The translations under genes were made by a program, and so were the position numbers. Below are positions 7,673 through 20,833 of a stretch of DNA of 64,000 bases, in pieces; position 1 is the first letter of the stretch, and each line of letters starts with the position of its first letter. The DNA lies in contig NZ_WSNW01000001.1 of the NCBI RefSeq assembly GCF_009767585.1, positions 1 to 64,000 of the forward strand, in the 5' to 3' direction. A model generated the notes under the pieces. That model ran no database searches and was not told where the DNA came from. It worked only from the letters and a program-made list of their open reading frames with translations. This stretch comes from Coprobacillus cateniformis. Lineage in GTDB: Bacteria; Bacillota_I; Bacilli_A; Erysipelotrichales; Coprobacillaceae.

Positions 7673-8895
7673 AAAGAAATTAATTCATTAAATGCTTGAA
7701 TGATAAATGCATCACTCATTCCTGATAAATAGTCAATAATACTTTTTTCTAATGCATGAGAATCATGAGTAAAGTCATAAACGACTTTATTCATGTATTC
7801 TTTTTTTCTTGGGTAATTTTCAATATATGCATATTTATCAAGCCATTTTAAGTAATGGGATATTAATTTAGGATATTGATTTTGATCTTTTAATAATGCT
7901 GAAATCATATTGTCTGCTTTTGAATAATCATATATGAAATTAAAAATAGAATCTAATATTAAAGAAACATAATTATTATGAATTTGAACTCTTTTAATTA
8001 AATAGATATTTTGATAATTAAATTTCATAATCATTTTCATGATTTTAAAGGCTTCATCCGATAGTCCAATCCCACATTCTACCGATGAATTTTCAATAAC
8101 GTCATGAATGAAATAATTAACAATCGATCCATTATTAATCGCATGAAACTGATAATCACTGATACTGTTAAGTGACTCTTTTAAACTATCAACTTTTTCT
8201 TCAGTAAGAACACGAAGTCTCAATGCATCTTCAATGTCTCTAGCTAAATACGCTATTTTATCTGACATTTTCACAACACAACCCTCATATGTCCATGGAT
8301 TAAATTGTCCTGCATAATTATAATCATGCAAATCAATATATTGTTCTCGTTTTTGTATATATTTCTGATTCATTTCACCACAATGAGATATGATTCCATC
8401 TCTAACTGCATATGTCAAATTCAAATTATGTTGATTATGCTCATTATCCTCCAACAATTCAATATCATCAACAAAATGCAAACTATTTCTTTCATGCCAA
8501 AACTTTTCTAAACCGTGTTCTTTGGCTATACGTGTTAAAATAGTCTCTCCTCCATGACCAAAAGGTGCATGTCCTAAATCATGACCTACTGCAATTGCCT
8601 TTGTTAGTTCAGTATTCAATCCTAATTCATAAGCAATTGTATGAGACACTGATTCCACCAAATTCACATGCTCACTTCTTGTACAAACATGATCATCTTC
8701 AACTGCAAAAAAGACTTGCGTTTTATGTTTTAAGCGACGATAAGCTTGTGAAAAAAGAATGCGAGTATAATCTCTACCAAAATCACTTCTTAAATCATGT
8801 CTTCTTTGATAGATTATTTCTTCTCTCTTTGTCGCAAGTGCATATTGAGGATGTTCTTCATTCATTGCATAATTGATAAATTCTTTAATTTTCAT
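7669..8895 (-). CDS. dgt: dNTP triphosphohydrolase, HD domain (dGTPase-like)
   Basis: A 408-residue HD-domain phosphohydrolase of the dGTP triphosphohydrolase family, which splits dNTPs to deoxynucleoside and triphosphate. Visible motifs: YRRLKHKTQVF, the metal-binding H...HD...D set (RSEHVNLVESVSHT, AIAVGHDLGHAPFGHGGE), and a later MSDKIAYLARDIEDA. The longer frame opens 20 codons upstream, but GAGGTGG stands seven bases before the ATG at 8895 and the extension lacks family similarity. The start region is divergent from the fRMsr gene, about 50 bp apart. Confidence 0.9.
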   Translation of the reverse strand: MKIKEFINYAMNEEHPQYALATKREEIIYQRRHDLRSDFGRDYTRILFSQAYRRLKHKTQVFFAVEDDHVCTRSEHVNLVESVSHTIAYELGLNTELTKAIAVGHDLGHAPFGHGGETILTRIAKEHGLEKFWHERNSLHFVDDIELLEDNEHNQHNLNLTYAVRDGIISHCGEMNQKYIQKREQYIDLHDYNYAGQFNPWTYEGCVVKMSDKIAYLARDIEDALRLRVLTEEKVDSLKESLNSISDYQFHAINNGSIVNYFIHDVIENSSVECGIGLSDEAFKIMKMIMKFNYQNIYLIKRVQIHNNYVSLILDSIFNFIYDYSKADNMISALLKDQNQYPKLISHYLKWLDKYAYIENYPRKKEYMNKVVYDFTHDSHALEKSIIDYLSGMSDAFIIQAFNELISF

Positions 8896-8943
8896 TGTTG
8901 CCACCTCATAAGAGTATGTTATACTAAATAAGAGGTGAAAGCA

Positions 8944-9408
8944 ATGAATAAACATTTATTTTTAGACCAAATTTATGCACTTGTAAAAGATGAACCAAAT
9001 GTCATTGCAAATCTGGCCAATATCTCTGCTTTTCTCAATGAAAGCCTACAAGAAATTAACTGGGTAGGATTTTATTTCATAGAAAATAACGAACTTGTTT
9101 TAGGACCTTTTCAAGGGAAAGTTGCATGTGTGCGTATTCCTATAGGAAAAGGCGTATGTGGAACGGCGGTCCTTAGAAAAAAGGTTATCCGTGTTGAAGA
9201 TGTTCATCAGTTCATTGGTCATATTGCTTGTGATAGTGCGAGTCGTAGTGAGATTGTTTTACCTATCACAGTCAATGATGAAGTTATTGGTGTGCTAGAT
9301 ATTGATTCTCCATACTATAATCGTTTTACACTTAAAGATGAAGAAATTTTAAAAAATGTTGTAGAAATTATTGAAGAATGTGTATTTAAAAACGTGGTTA
9401 ATTTATAA
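8944..9408 (+). CDS. msrC: Free methionine-(R)-sulfoxide reductase (GAF domain)
   Basis: A 154-residue GAF-fold fRMsr that reduces free methionine-R-sulfoxide. The three cysteines of the family occur with the E. coli spacing: Cys62 (ACVRI), Cys72 (GVCGTAV) and Cys96 (HIACDS), i.e. 10 and 24 apart. NWVGFYF and ASRSEIVLPI are also family-like. ATG 8944 is preferred over an in-frame GTG at 8935 because AGAGGTG (8931-8937) is its ribosome site. The stop lies in a bidirectional terminator. Confidence 0.92.
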   Translation: MNKHLFLDQIYALVKDEPNVIANLANISAFLNESLQEINWVGFYFIENNELVLGPFQGKVACVRIPIGKGVCGTAVLRKKVIRVEDVHQFIGHIACDSASRSEIVLPITVNDEVIGVLDIDSPYYNRFTLKDEEILKNVVEIIEECVFKNVVNL

Positions 9409-9418
9409 CCACGTTTTT
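9388..9418. terminator. Bidirectional terminator of fRMsr and ptsI
   Basis: A perfect 13-bp stem AAAAACGTGGTTA (9388-9400) with 9406-9418 and a 5-base loop. The TAA of the fRMsr gene (9406-9408) is in the 3' arm; ptsI ends six bases beyond. Confidence 0.88.
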
Positions 9419-9423
9419 ATTCA

Positions 9424-11136
9424 TTATTTTGTAGCTGCTTCTACCAATTCAACAACTTCTTCCATTGTTCCACAGTTAATAGCCTTATTAGCTAATTCAG
9501 CCATTTCAGCTTGTGAAAGTCCTCTGATTAACTTTCTTTGTGATAAGATTGATGTAGCAGACATTGAAAATTCATCAAGTCCTAATCCTAGCAATAATGG
9601 AGCTGCTAACGGTTCACCAGCCATTTCTCCACACATACCAGCCCACTTACCTTCTTTATGTGCAGAATCAATAACATGTTTAACCAATCTTAAAATAGAT
9701 GGATTAAATGGTTGATATAAGTAAGATACACCAGAAGACATTCTGTCAGCAGCAAATGTATATTGAATTAAGTCATTTGTTCCAATTGAGAAGAAATCAA
9801 CTTCTTTTGCAAATTGATCTGCCAAAACTGCAGCAGCAGGGATTTCAATCATAATACCTACTTGGATACTATCAGATACAGCAATACCTTCTGCTATTAA
9901 TTTTTCTTTTTCTTCTAATAAAATTCCCTTAGCTTTTCTAAACTCACCTAAAGCAGCAATCATTGGGAACATAATTCTTAAATCACCATGTACTGAAGCT
10001 CTTAATAAAGCTCTTAATTGAGTTCTAAAGATATCTTCTCTTTGGAAACACAAACGAATAGCACGAACACCTAAGAATGGATTCATTTCCTTTGGTAAGT
10101 CAATGGCTTCAATTTCTTTATCGCCACCAATATCTAGAGTTCTCACGACAACTGGATGACCAGCCATACCTTCTAATATTTCTTTATAAACTTCATATTG
10201 CTTATCTTCGCTTGGTAATTCAGCAGATTCCATATATAAGAATTCAGTTCTGAACAATCCAACACCTTCACCACCATTTTCTCTCACACCTTCAAGATCT
10301 TTTGGTGAACCAATATTTGCAACCAATTCTACATGTTTACCATCTGTAGAAACAGTCTTTTCATTAACTAATTTCTTTAATTCTTCGCGGTAAGCTTTAT
10401 ATTCATCACGTTTTGTTGTATATTCTTGAATTGTTGCTTCATCCGGATTAATCATAACAACACCTTCAATACCATCAAGAGCAATCATATCTCCATCTTG
10501 AACATCATCAGTGATTGTTTTACATGCAACAACTGCAGGAATCTCTAAACTTCTTGCCATAATCGCAGAGTGAGAAGTTCTACCACCAATATTAGTAGCA
10601 AATCCTCTAACCAGATTTTTATTTAATTGAGCTGTATCAGAAGGTGTTAAATCATCAGCAATAATGACTACTTCTTCATCAATTAATGCAGGATTAGGTA
10701 ATGGTTTTCCTAATAAATTTGCTAATAAACGACGTGATACATCTTTTATGTCAGCAGCTCTTTCTCTGAAATACTCATCACCCATAGACTCAAACATTGA
10801 AATAAACATTGCTGAAACCTCATCCAATGCAGCAGCTGCATTACATGCTTCATTTCTAATTTTATCTTCAACCTGAGTTTTTAATTCTGGATCCGATAAT
10901 ACTAATGCATGTGCATCAAAGACAGCTGCTTCTTCAGCTGATAAATTTTTTGATGCAGCCTCTTTAATTGTTTCAAGATCCTTAGCAGTTTGCTCCATTG
11001 CATTTTCATATGCTTTGATTTCTTTTTCTACATCTTCAACAGTTACTTTTTCTACTGTTAAATCAGGCATAACTAATTTGTAAGCTTTTGCAATTGCAAT
11101 ACCATTAGATGCCGCAATACCTTTTATCATTGTCAT
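9424..11136 (-). CDS. ptsI: PTS enzyme I (phosphoenolpyruvate-protein phosphotransferase)
   Basis: A 570-residue enzyme I, first phosphotransferase of the sugar PTS: moves phosphate from PEP to HPr in the cytoplasm. The phospho-His is in GGRTSHSAIMARSLEIPAVV; the PEP-binding barrel shows LFRTEFLYM, RTLDIGGDKE, NPFLGVRAIR, SIGTNDLIQYT and the catalytic Cys in GMCGEMAG. Full length. The ATG at 11136 has GGAGGTAGG nine bases upstream. HPr is not adjacent, unlike the Bacillus ptsHI operon. Confidence 0.96.
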   Translation of the reverse strand: MTMIKGIAASNGIAIAKAYKLVMPDLTVEKVTVEDVEKEIKAYENAMEQTAKDLETIKEAASKNLSAEEAAVFDAHALVLSDPELKTQVEDKIRNEACNAAAALDEVSAMFISMFESMGDEYFRERAADIKDVSRRLLANLLGKPLPNPALIDEEVVIIADDLTPSDTAQLNKNLVRGFATNIGGRTSHSAIMARSLEIPAVVACKTITDDVQDGDMIALDGIEGVVMINPDEATIQEYTTKRDEYKAYREELKKLVNEKTVSTDGKHVELVANIGSPKDLEGVRENGGEGVGLFRTEFLYMESAELPSEDKQYEVYKEILEGMAGHPVVVRTLDIGGDKEIEAIDLPKEMNPFLGVRAIRLCFQREDIFRTQLRALLRASVHGDLRIMFPMIAALGEFRKAKGILLEEKEKLIAEGIAVSDSIQVGIMIEIPAAAVLADQFAKEVDFFSIGTNDLIQYTFAADRMSSGVSYLYQPFNPSILRLVKHVIDSAHKEGKWAGMCGEMAGEPLAAPLLLGLGLDEFSMSATSILSQRKLIRGLSQAEMAELANKAINCGTMEEVVELVEAATK

Positions 11137-11310
11137 TTTGACCTACCTCCATATGAACCCTATTTTACCTTATTTTCTCCATAAAATAAAGGCTTATATT
11201 GCAATATTTCACTAAAATGTATGTGTTTCCACTTTTTTATAACTCTTTCATGTGATTATAAAAGAAAATAAAAATACACGTTTCATATAGGTTTATCAGT
11301 TATATATTAT

Positions 11311-11363
11311 ATTTTCAAATTATGAAAATTAGCCTTTTATTTCTTATATCTTTGGTATATAAT
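11311..11363 (+). promoter_or_regulatory. nagB promoter with candidate operator
   Basis: A TATAAT (11358-11363) lies 25 bp before nagB. A perfect 7+5+7 dyad (ATTTTCA, AATTA, TGAAAAT; 11311-11329) ends just upstream of where the -35 box would be (11335-11340, poor match). The dyad is a plausible regulator site; it matches neither a cre box nor the NagR/DasR site I know. Confidence 0.4.
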
Positions 11364-11388
11364 GTAAGTAAATATAGGAGGGACAAAA

Positions 11389-12123
11389 ATGAAAGTCATT
11401 GTTGTTAAAAATTATGAAGAAGCAAGTCAAAAAGCTTGTGAAATTATGTTAGATATCGTTAAAAGCAATCCACAAGCAAATTTAGGTTTAGCTACTGGAT
11501 CTACACCAGTAAGAATGTATGAATTAATGAGAGAAGACCATAAAAAGAATGGAACATCTTATAAAGATATTAAAACATTTAATCTAGATGAATATTTTGG
11601 TTTAGATCAATCACATCCTCAAAGTTATCACTATTTTATGTGTCATAACTTATTTAATGAATTAGATATTAACATGGAAAATGTTCATGTTCCTAAAGGT
11701 CAAGGGAATATTGATGAAGAATGTGAATCTTACAATAAACTTTTACAAGAAAATCCAATTGATATTCAATTATTAGGAATTGGTTCTAATGGTCATATCG
11801 GTTTTAATGAACCTGGTACTCCATTTGATTCAGTAACACATAAAGTTGATTTAAAACAATCTACTATTGAAGATAACGCACGTTTATTCTTTGATGGAAA
11901 AATTGAAGATGTACCTACTCAAGCAGTAAGCATGGGTATTGCAAATATCATGGCAGCAAAAAAGGTTTTACTTATTGCTTGTGGTGAAGGCAAAGCAAAA
12001 GCAGTTTATGGAATGGCTGAAGCACCTAAAACTATTGATTTACCTGCAAGTGCACTTCAAGATCATCCAGATTGTATATTAATTGCTGATGAAGCAGCTG
12101 CTTCATTATTAAAAAATAAATAA
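11389..12123 (+). CDS. nagB: Glucosamine-6-phosphate deaminase
   Basis: A 244-residue NagB, converting glucosamine-6-phosphate to fructose-6-phosphate and ammonia. Family motifs: LGLATGSTPVRMYELM (phosphate binding), FNLDEYFGL (Asp of the active site), LLGIGSNGHIGFNEPGTPF, and a C-terminal hydrophobic closure. Length is that of the short, monomeric Bacillus-type enzyme. AGGAGGG precedes the ATG. nagA is not in the window. It could feed amino sugars from the HexNAc locus located beyond the rRNA operon, though that locus as seen makes HexNAc-1-phosphate. Confidence 0.95.
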   Translation: MKVIVVKNYEEASQKACEIMLDIVKSNPQANLGLATGSTPVRMYELMREDHKKNGTSYKDIKTFNLDEYFGLDQSHPQSYHYFMCHNLFNELDINMENVHVPKGQGNIDEECESYNKLLQENPIDIQLLGIGSNGHIGFNEPGTPFDSVTHKVDLKQSTIEDNARLFFDGKIEDVPTQAVSMGIANIMAAKKVLLIACGEGKAKAVYGMAEAPKTIDLPASALQDHPDCILIADEAAASLLKNK

Positions 12124-12130
12124 AACATAA

Positions 12131-12155
12131 AACCTGCAAAAATGCAGGTTTTTTT
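12131..12155 (+). terminator. nagB terminator
   Basis: AACCTGCA (12131-12138), AAAA loop, TGCAGGTT (12143-12150), then a T tract. Confidence 0.85.
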
Positions 12156-12196
12156 ATTATTCAATATGAAAACAAAATAGGAAATGAAGGAAAGAC

Positions 12197-12224
12197 AAAA
12201 AAAGGATATCCAGTGTGGATATCC
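12197..12224 (-). terminator. rRNA operon terminator
   Basis: Two copies of the self-complementary GGATATCC (12204-12211, 12217-12224) form an 8-bp stem with a 5-base loop, followed on the minus strand by a T run. It lies immediately after 5S rRNA. Confidence 0.8.
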
Positions 12225-12230
12225 GAAGTG

Positions 12231-12339
12231 AACTGGCAGCTTGCTATTGTCGCGATTGCTCACTATCGTCGCCGTTATGATGCTTAACTTCTGTGTTCGG
12301 GATGGGTACAGGTGTTTCCATCATGCTATCGCTACCAGA
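12231..12339 (-). rRNA. rrf: 5S ribosomal RNA
   Basis: About 109 nt on the minus strand, closed by CTGG...CCAG terminal pairing, with the 5S core ACCCATCCCGAACACAGAAG and GTTAAGC. Ends are estimated to within a few bases. Confidence 0.93.
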
Positions 12340-12412
12340 TCTCTCCTGGTGCCTTCCTCTCGGAGCACTCAAAACTGAACAGTAATCTCGCCTTCTTCTT
12401 GAACAACCTTCT

Positions 12413-15325
<2,913 letters not shown>

Positions 15326-15585
15326 TAAAGTGTTCAAGTTCTACTTGTTTTTTTGTTTCGTGATCTCTCGATCACTCAGCTTGTTATCTTAGTTTTTTTA
15401 CCACTTTGACTAGATGATTCAACCTTCTCATGAATTTCTATTCCTGATCTCGTTTCTTTCATCTTATCTTTTCGTTTGTAAAAAGTTTTGTTTTTACTAG
15501 ATTACTATTCAGTTTTCAATGTTCCCTGAGTTCGCCCTCTTCAAGCTCACTCAAAACTAAACAGAAACTCACGCTCTTCTCCCTA
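15326..15585 (-). other. 16S-23S internal transcribed spacer without tRNA
   Basis: A 260-bp spacer with no tRNA-Ile or tRNA-Ala. It carries the 3' half of the 16S processing stem (15553-15567, pairing perfectly with 17172-17186) and the 5' half of the 23S processing stem (15499-15516, pairing with 12371-12388 with one U.G). These are the expected RNase III processing helices. Confidence 0.8.
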
Positions 15586-17108
<1,523 letters not shown>

Positions 17109-17245
17109 TGTTTATCTCAAACAATAACTTGTTCTCTTGACTCTTTTTTCTTACTACTTTCTTTGACGTGTTTTCTGTTTAGTTTTCAATGTCCTTGACC
17201 CGTTTTTGGCACCTCTCTGGCGCCTCTCTCGTCGAGTGCTCACTT

Positions 17246-17274
17246 ATAATATCATTTCTCCTCTCCCTTGTAAA
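17246..17274 (-). promoter_or_regulatory. rRNA operon promoter
   Basis: Minus strand TTTACA (17269-17274), exactly 17 bp, TATTAT (17246-17251), with an A/T-rich stretch upstream (17275-17310) resembling an UP element. It lies about 140 bp before the 16S 5' end; the intervening leader carries the 16S processing arm. Between 17109 and 17398 no gene is seen. Confidence 0.8.
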
Positions 17275-17398
17275 GTCTTTTTTTAAAAAAATGATATTTT
17301 TTTTCAATTCTCGTTTTCTATCTATAAAATAATTGAAAATATAACAAGAAAAAAGCAGTTTTAACCAATCAGTTCCTTTCTATATTATATAATATATT

Positions 17399-18304
17399 TT
17401 ATTCACTACTTATTGATTTAAATATATATTGCTTTTGATACATTGCGCTATCATCTTTTTTCTTTTCTTTGTTATTATATATACTCTCATCACGATATTG
17501 TTTAGGAGTCATATTTGTATTCTTCTTAAATATTTGCGAAAAATAGGATTGTGATGAAAAACCAACAGTCTCAGATATTTCAGCAATTGATAAACTGGTT
17601 GTCGTCAAAAGTGATTTGCATTCTTTAATTCTTCTTTCAATGAGATAATTAATAGGAGATATACCAATATTATTTTTAAATTCATGTGCCATATAATATT
17701 TATTCATCTTCATAAATTCTGCTAATGATTCTAATGACATATCTTCAGCGTAGTTTTGATCAATATATTGACAAATCATTCTGATTTCTCTTTTCATAGG
17801 TTTTTGAATGGGATTATCACTTAAATTTAATTTCATATATCTCACAACTTTTAATAAAAATAAATCAAACAATTTCTGACATACTGTCTCATATCCAGTC
17901 AATTTTTCTTCGCTCTCAGTTAAAAGATGAGTAATATAGTATTGGATATCATCATTGTTTTTTTCAAAACTTTGATATAAAAACTCATTATCTTCACCAT
18001 TTAGACCAAAGGATAGATTCTCCACACCAAGAACAACATACTCTAATGGATGATCTCCATCACTATCTTCATGATGATAAACATTTGGATTTACAATAAT
18101 CATATCATCTTGTTTGACATCAAATGTATCATTTTCAACAGTAAATTTCCCCTTTCCTCCAACAACATAAAATATCTCTGAAAAAGGATGAAAATGCATT
18201 AATGATGTCCAATCATTTTCAAATTTAGAATACGTAATATAGATGAGTTTAGCCTCATAATCAAAAACATCATTTTTAGAAATGTCTATTCTATTGTTGC
18301 TCAT
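17399..18304 (-). CDS. AraC-family regulator, divergent from the HexNAc-disaccharide cluster
   Basis: A 301-residue regulator: N-terminal cupin (about 15-110, with MHFHPFSEIFYVVGGKGKF and the metal/ligand-type VYHHED) and C-terminal double HTH (about 190-285; YAEDMSLESLAEFMKM, IAEISETVGFSSQSYFSQIF, PKQYRDE). The layout is that of sugar-responsive activators. It is transcribed away from the transporter cluster across 154 bp, so it is the likely local regulator of GNB/LNB use. The inducer cannot be read from the sequence. GAAGGAG precedes the start. Confidence 0.88.
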   Translation of the reverse strand: MSNNRIDISKNDVFDYEAKLIYITYSKFENDWTSLMHFHPFSEIFYVVGGKGKFTVENDTFDVKQDDMIIVNPNVYHHEDSDGDHPLEYVVLGVENLSFGLNGEDNEFLYQSFEKNNDDIQYYITHLLTESEEKLTGYETVCQKLFDLFLLKVVRYMKLNLSDNPIQKPMKREIRMICQYIDQNYAEDMSLESLAEFMKMNKYYMAHEFKNNIGISPINYLIERRIKECKSLLTTTSLSIAEISETVGFSSQSYFSQIFKKNTNMTPKQYRDESIYNNKEKKKDDSAMYQKQYIFKSISSE

Positions 18305-18395
18305 AAAAATCTCCTTCCATATTTTTCCATTTATATTTTATTATTTTTTTGTACAAAAAGCAATATATATAAAACAATTAACAATTTTCGAGTAG

Positions 18396-18409
18396 ATAAA
18401 GCGGTTACA
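18396..18409. promoter_or_regulatory. Possible cre (CcpA) site
   Basis: ATAAAGCGGTTACA fits the cre consensus TGNAANCGNWNNCA except at its first two bases. It lies between the divergent araC gene and the binding-protein gene, where catabolite repression would act. No convincing promoter hexamers were assigned here. Confidence 0.35.
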
Positions 18410-18458
18410 TTTAGATATATTGGTATTAGAAGATATCATGAAGGAGGAAAACAAGAAA

Positions 18459-19856
18459 ATGAAAACAAAAAAAGTGTTATCTTTAGGACTTTCTGTTTTG
18501 ATGTTAGGTTCTTTACTTGTTGGATGTGGAAACAAAGATAAAGATACCAGCACTGCTGAAGGGAAAACATTAACAATCGCCGGTCTTGATGGTGGTTATG
18601 GTACTGAAGGCTGGAAAAAAGTCATTGAAAAATTTGAACAGGATAATGGTGTAAAGGTTAATGCAACATTTGATAAAAAAATCAGTGATGTTGTCAGACC
18701 AAAAATCACTGCTGGGAAAGATGTTCCTGACATCATTTATTTAACTGTAGGAGGTGTTGGCGGTTTAACTGATACACTTATCAAAGAAAAACAAATTGCT
18801 GACATTTCTGCATTATTAGACACTGAAATTCCTGGTGAGAGCACAAAAGTCAAAGACAAAATTCTATCTTCATTTGTTCAAGGAGCAACTGCTGACCCTT
18901 ATGGTGATGGAAAATTATATTTAGCACCATTAAACAATGCCCCTTGTGGATTATTCTATAACGCTGGTTTATTCAAAGAAAAAAATTGGGAAGTTCCAAA
19001 AGATTGGGATGGAATGTGGAAATTAGCTGAAGAAGCTAAAAAAGAAGGAATTTCATTATTCACTTATCCTACTGCTGGTTACTTTGATGCGTTCTTTACT
19101 TCTTTATTAAACGCTACTGCTGGTCCAGAAACTTATGCCAAATTAATTAGTTATGATGTAGATGCTTGGAAACTTCCTGAAGTTAAAGAAGCATTTGAAA
19201 TCGTTGGTAAATTAGCAAAATATACTGCTCCTACTACAGTCGCAAATGCTAATGGTGATAACTTCACAAAAAATCAACAATTAATCATTGATGGTAAAGC
19301 ATTATTCTGCCCTAATGGAACTTGGTTACCAGGTGAAATGGCTGCAACAACTCCTGATGGATTTGAATGGGGAATTACTGGTATTCCTGCTGCTAAAGCT
19401 GGTGGAGATTCATATTCAACTAACTTTGTAGAACAAATGTATGTACCTGAAAAAGCTGCAAATAAAGAATTAGCAATGAAATTCATGGCTTATTGTTATA
19501 GCGATGAAGCTGCTGACTTATTCTACAAATATGGTGCTTTAGATGAAGAAGCAATGAAAAAGAGTGAAGATCCTAAAAAAGAAATTTACAAAGCTGGTTT
19601 CTTAATTCCAATCAAAGGTTCTGAAAAGAGAGTTGCTGAATCTGATAGTTTCATGTTTACAATGGCTGATAAAGGTGTCAAAACAAACAGTTCAACATTT
19701 ATGGCAGCAAACGCTGTTGAAGGTGTAACTTTAACTGGTGAAACTGGAATCTTATTTGGTTCTATTAACTCAGTAGTCTCAGGTGATAAAACAGTTGATG
19801 AATGGTATAATGCTTCTGTAGATGCAGTTCAAAAAATTGCAGATGCTAATAAATAG
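18459..19856 (+). CDS. Sugar-binding lipoprotein of a CUT1-type ABC transporter
   Basis: A 465-residue extracellular solute-binding protein. Signal peptide with lipobox LLVGC (Cys about 23) and a Lys/Asp-rich tether; the rest is the bilobed family 1 fold and resembles NgcE-like N-acetylglucosamine/chitobiose binders (recognition by eye). Context predicts galacto-N-biose or lacto-N-biose as ligand. The frame opens 13 codons earlier at a TTG, but AAGGAGG (18441-18447) points to ATG 18459. A hairpin follows and may raise its mRNA level relative to the permeases. Confidence 0.85.
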   Translation: MKTKKVLSLGLSVLMLGSLLVGCGNKDKDTSTAEGKTLTIAGLDGGYGTEGWKKVIEKFEQDNGVKVNATFDKKISDVVRPKITAGKDVPDIIYLTVGGVGGLTDTLIKEKQIADISALLDTEIPGESTKVKDKILSSFVQGATADPYGDGKLYLAPLNNAPCGLFYNAGLFKEKNWEVPKDWDGMWKLAEEAKKEGISLFTYPTAGYFDAFFTSLLNATAGPETYAKLISYDVDAWKLPEVKEAFEIVGKLAKYTAPTTVANANGDNFTKNQQLIIDGKALFCPNGTWLPGEMAATTPDGFEWGITGIPAAKAGGDSYSTNFVEQMYVPEKAANKELAMKFMAYCYSDEAADLFYKYGALDEEAMKKSEDPKKEIYKAGFLIPIKGSEKRVAESDSFMFTMADKGVKTNSSTFMAANAVEGVTLTGETGILFGSINSVVSGDKTVDEWYNASVDAVQKIADANK

Positions 19857-19875
19857 TTTCATAAAAAACACGAGG

Positions 19876-19897
19876 TAGGCGGTGGGAACACCGCCTA
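19876..19897 (+). other. Intercistronic hairpin after the binding-protein gene
   Basis: TAGGCGGTG (19876-19884) and CACCGCCTA (19889-19897) form a GC-rich 9-bp stem closed by a GGAA (GNRA) tetraloop. No strong T run follows, so it looks like an mRNA stabiliser or weak attenuator rather than a full terminator. Confidence 0.8.
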
Positions 19898-19924
19898 TTC
19901 TTATAAGTAAGAAGGAGGATTACT

Positions 19925-20821
19925 ATGAATAAGAAAAAAGAAAAAAGACGTTTTATCATTTTATGTCTTGCTCCTGCAGTTATTCTATTCACAGTTTTTA
20001 TGGTTTATCCAACTATTAATGTCTTCTTAATGTCGACATTAAAATGGGGAGGATTTTCTGATGAAAAAACATTTGTTGGGCTTAACAACTTTTTGATTTT
20101 ATTTAAAGATATGAATTTTATTAGAGCTTTCCAGAATACTATCTTTGTGATCGTTGTTGTCACAATATTCACGCTTGCTCTCGCAATTATCTTTGCATCC
20201 ATATTAGTTAGAGAAAAATTAAAAGGACAAAATTTCTTTAGAGTTATCTTTTATATTCCTAATATATTATCCATTGTTGTTATAGGAGCCATTTTCTCAG
20301 CTATTTATGACCCCTCAGCAAATGGATTGCTAAATAGTTTTTTAGGTTTATTTATGGGTAAAGATTGGCAGGGTATTCCTTATTTAGGAAATCAGTCTAT
20401 TGTCATGTATTCAATTGCTTTTGCATTAATTTGGCAAGCTATTGGTTATTATATGGTTATGTATATGGCGAGTATGTCATCTATCCCTGCGCATTATTAT
20501 GAAGCGGCTGAACTTGATGGCTGTGGAAAAATCAAACAGTTTTTTACCATTACTCTCCCACTTGTTTGGAGTAACATTCGTACAACTTTAACTTTCTTTG
20601 TTATCAGTACAATCAATTTAAGTTTCTTATTGGTTCAAGTTATGACAACGGGTGGACCAGATGGAGCGAGTCGTGTTCTTCTCTTCTATCTCTATGATCA
20701 AGCTTATAACAATGCAAGTTACGGTTATGGTATGGCTATTGGTGCTATCACATTTATCTTCTCATTCTTATTAAGTGCTGTTATTAATAAAGTGACAGAA
20801 CGTGAAGAATATGAATTCTAA
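19925..20821 (+). CDS. ABC sugar transporter permease 1 (MalF type)
   Basis: A 298-residue inner-membrane permease with about six helices and the cytoplasmic EAA loop EAAELDGCGKIKQFFTITLP that contacts the ATPase. First permease of the disaccharide importer, preceded by AAGGAGG. It ends 12 bp before the second permease; both are translated as a pair. Confidence 0.9.
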   Translation: MNKKKEKRRFIILCLAPAVILFTVFMVYPTINVFLMSTLKWGGFSDEKTFVGLNNFLILFKDMNFIRAFQNTIFVIVVVTIFTLALAIIFASILVREKLKGQNFFRVIFYIPNILSIVVIGAIFSAIYDPSANGLLNSFLGLFMGKDWQGIPYLGNQSIVMYSIAFALIWQAIGYYMVMYMASMSSIPAHYYEAAELDGCGKIKQFFTITLPLVWSNIRTTLTFFVISTINLSFLLVQVMTTGGPDGASRVLLFYLYDQAYNNASYGYGMAIGAITFIFSFLLSAVINKVTEREEYEF

Positions 20822-20833
20822 GGAGGGACACAC

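Noticed and set aside
8305..8876. Plus-strand frames inside dgt
   Set aside because: Antisense to a well-supported HD-domain gene and lacking ribosome sites or recognisable domains.
12204..12224. Duplicate GGATATCC as an insertion footprint
   Set aside because: The two copies form the stem of the rRNA operon terminator followed by a T run.
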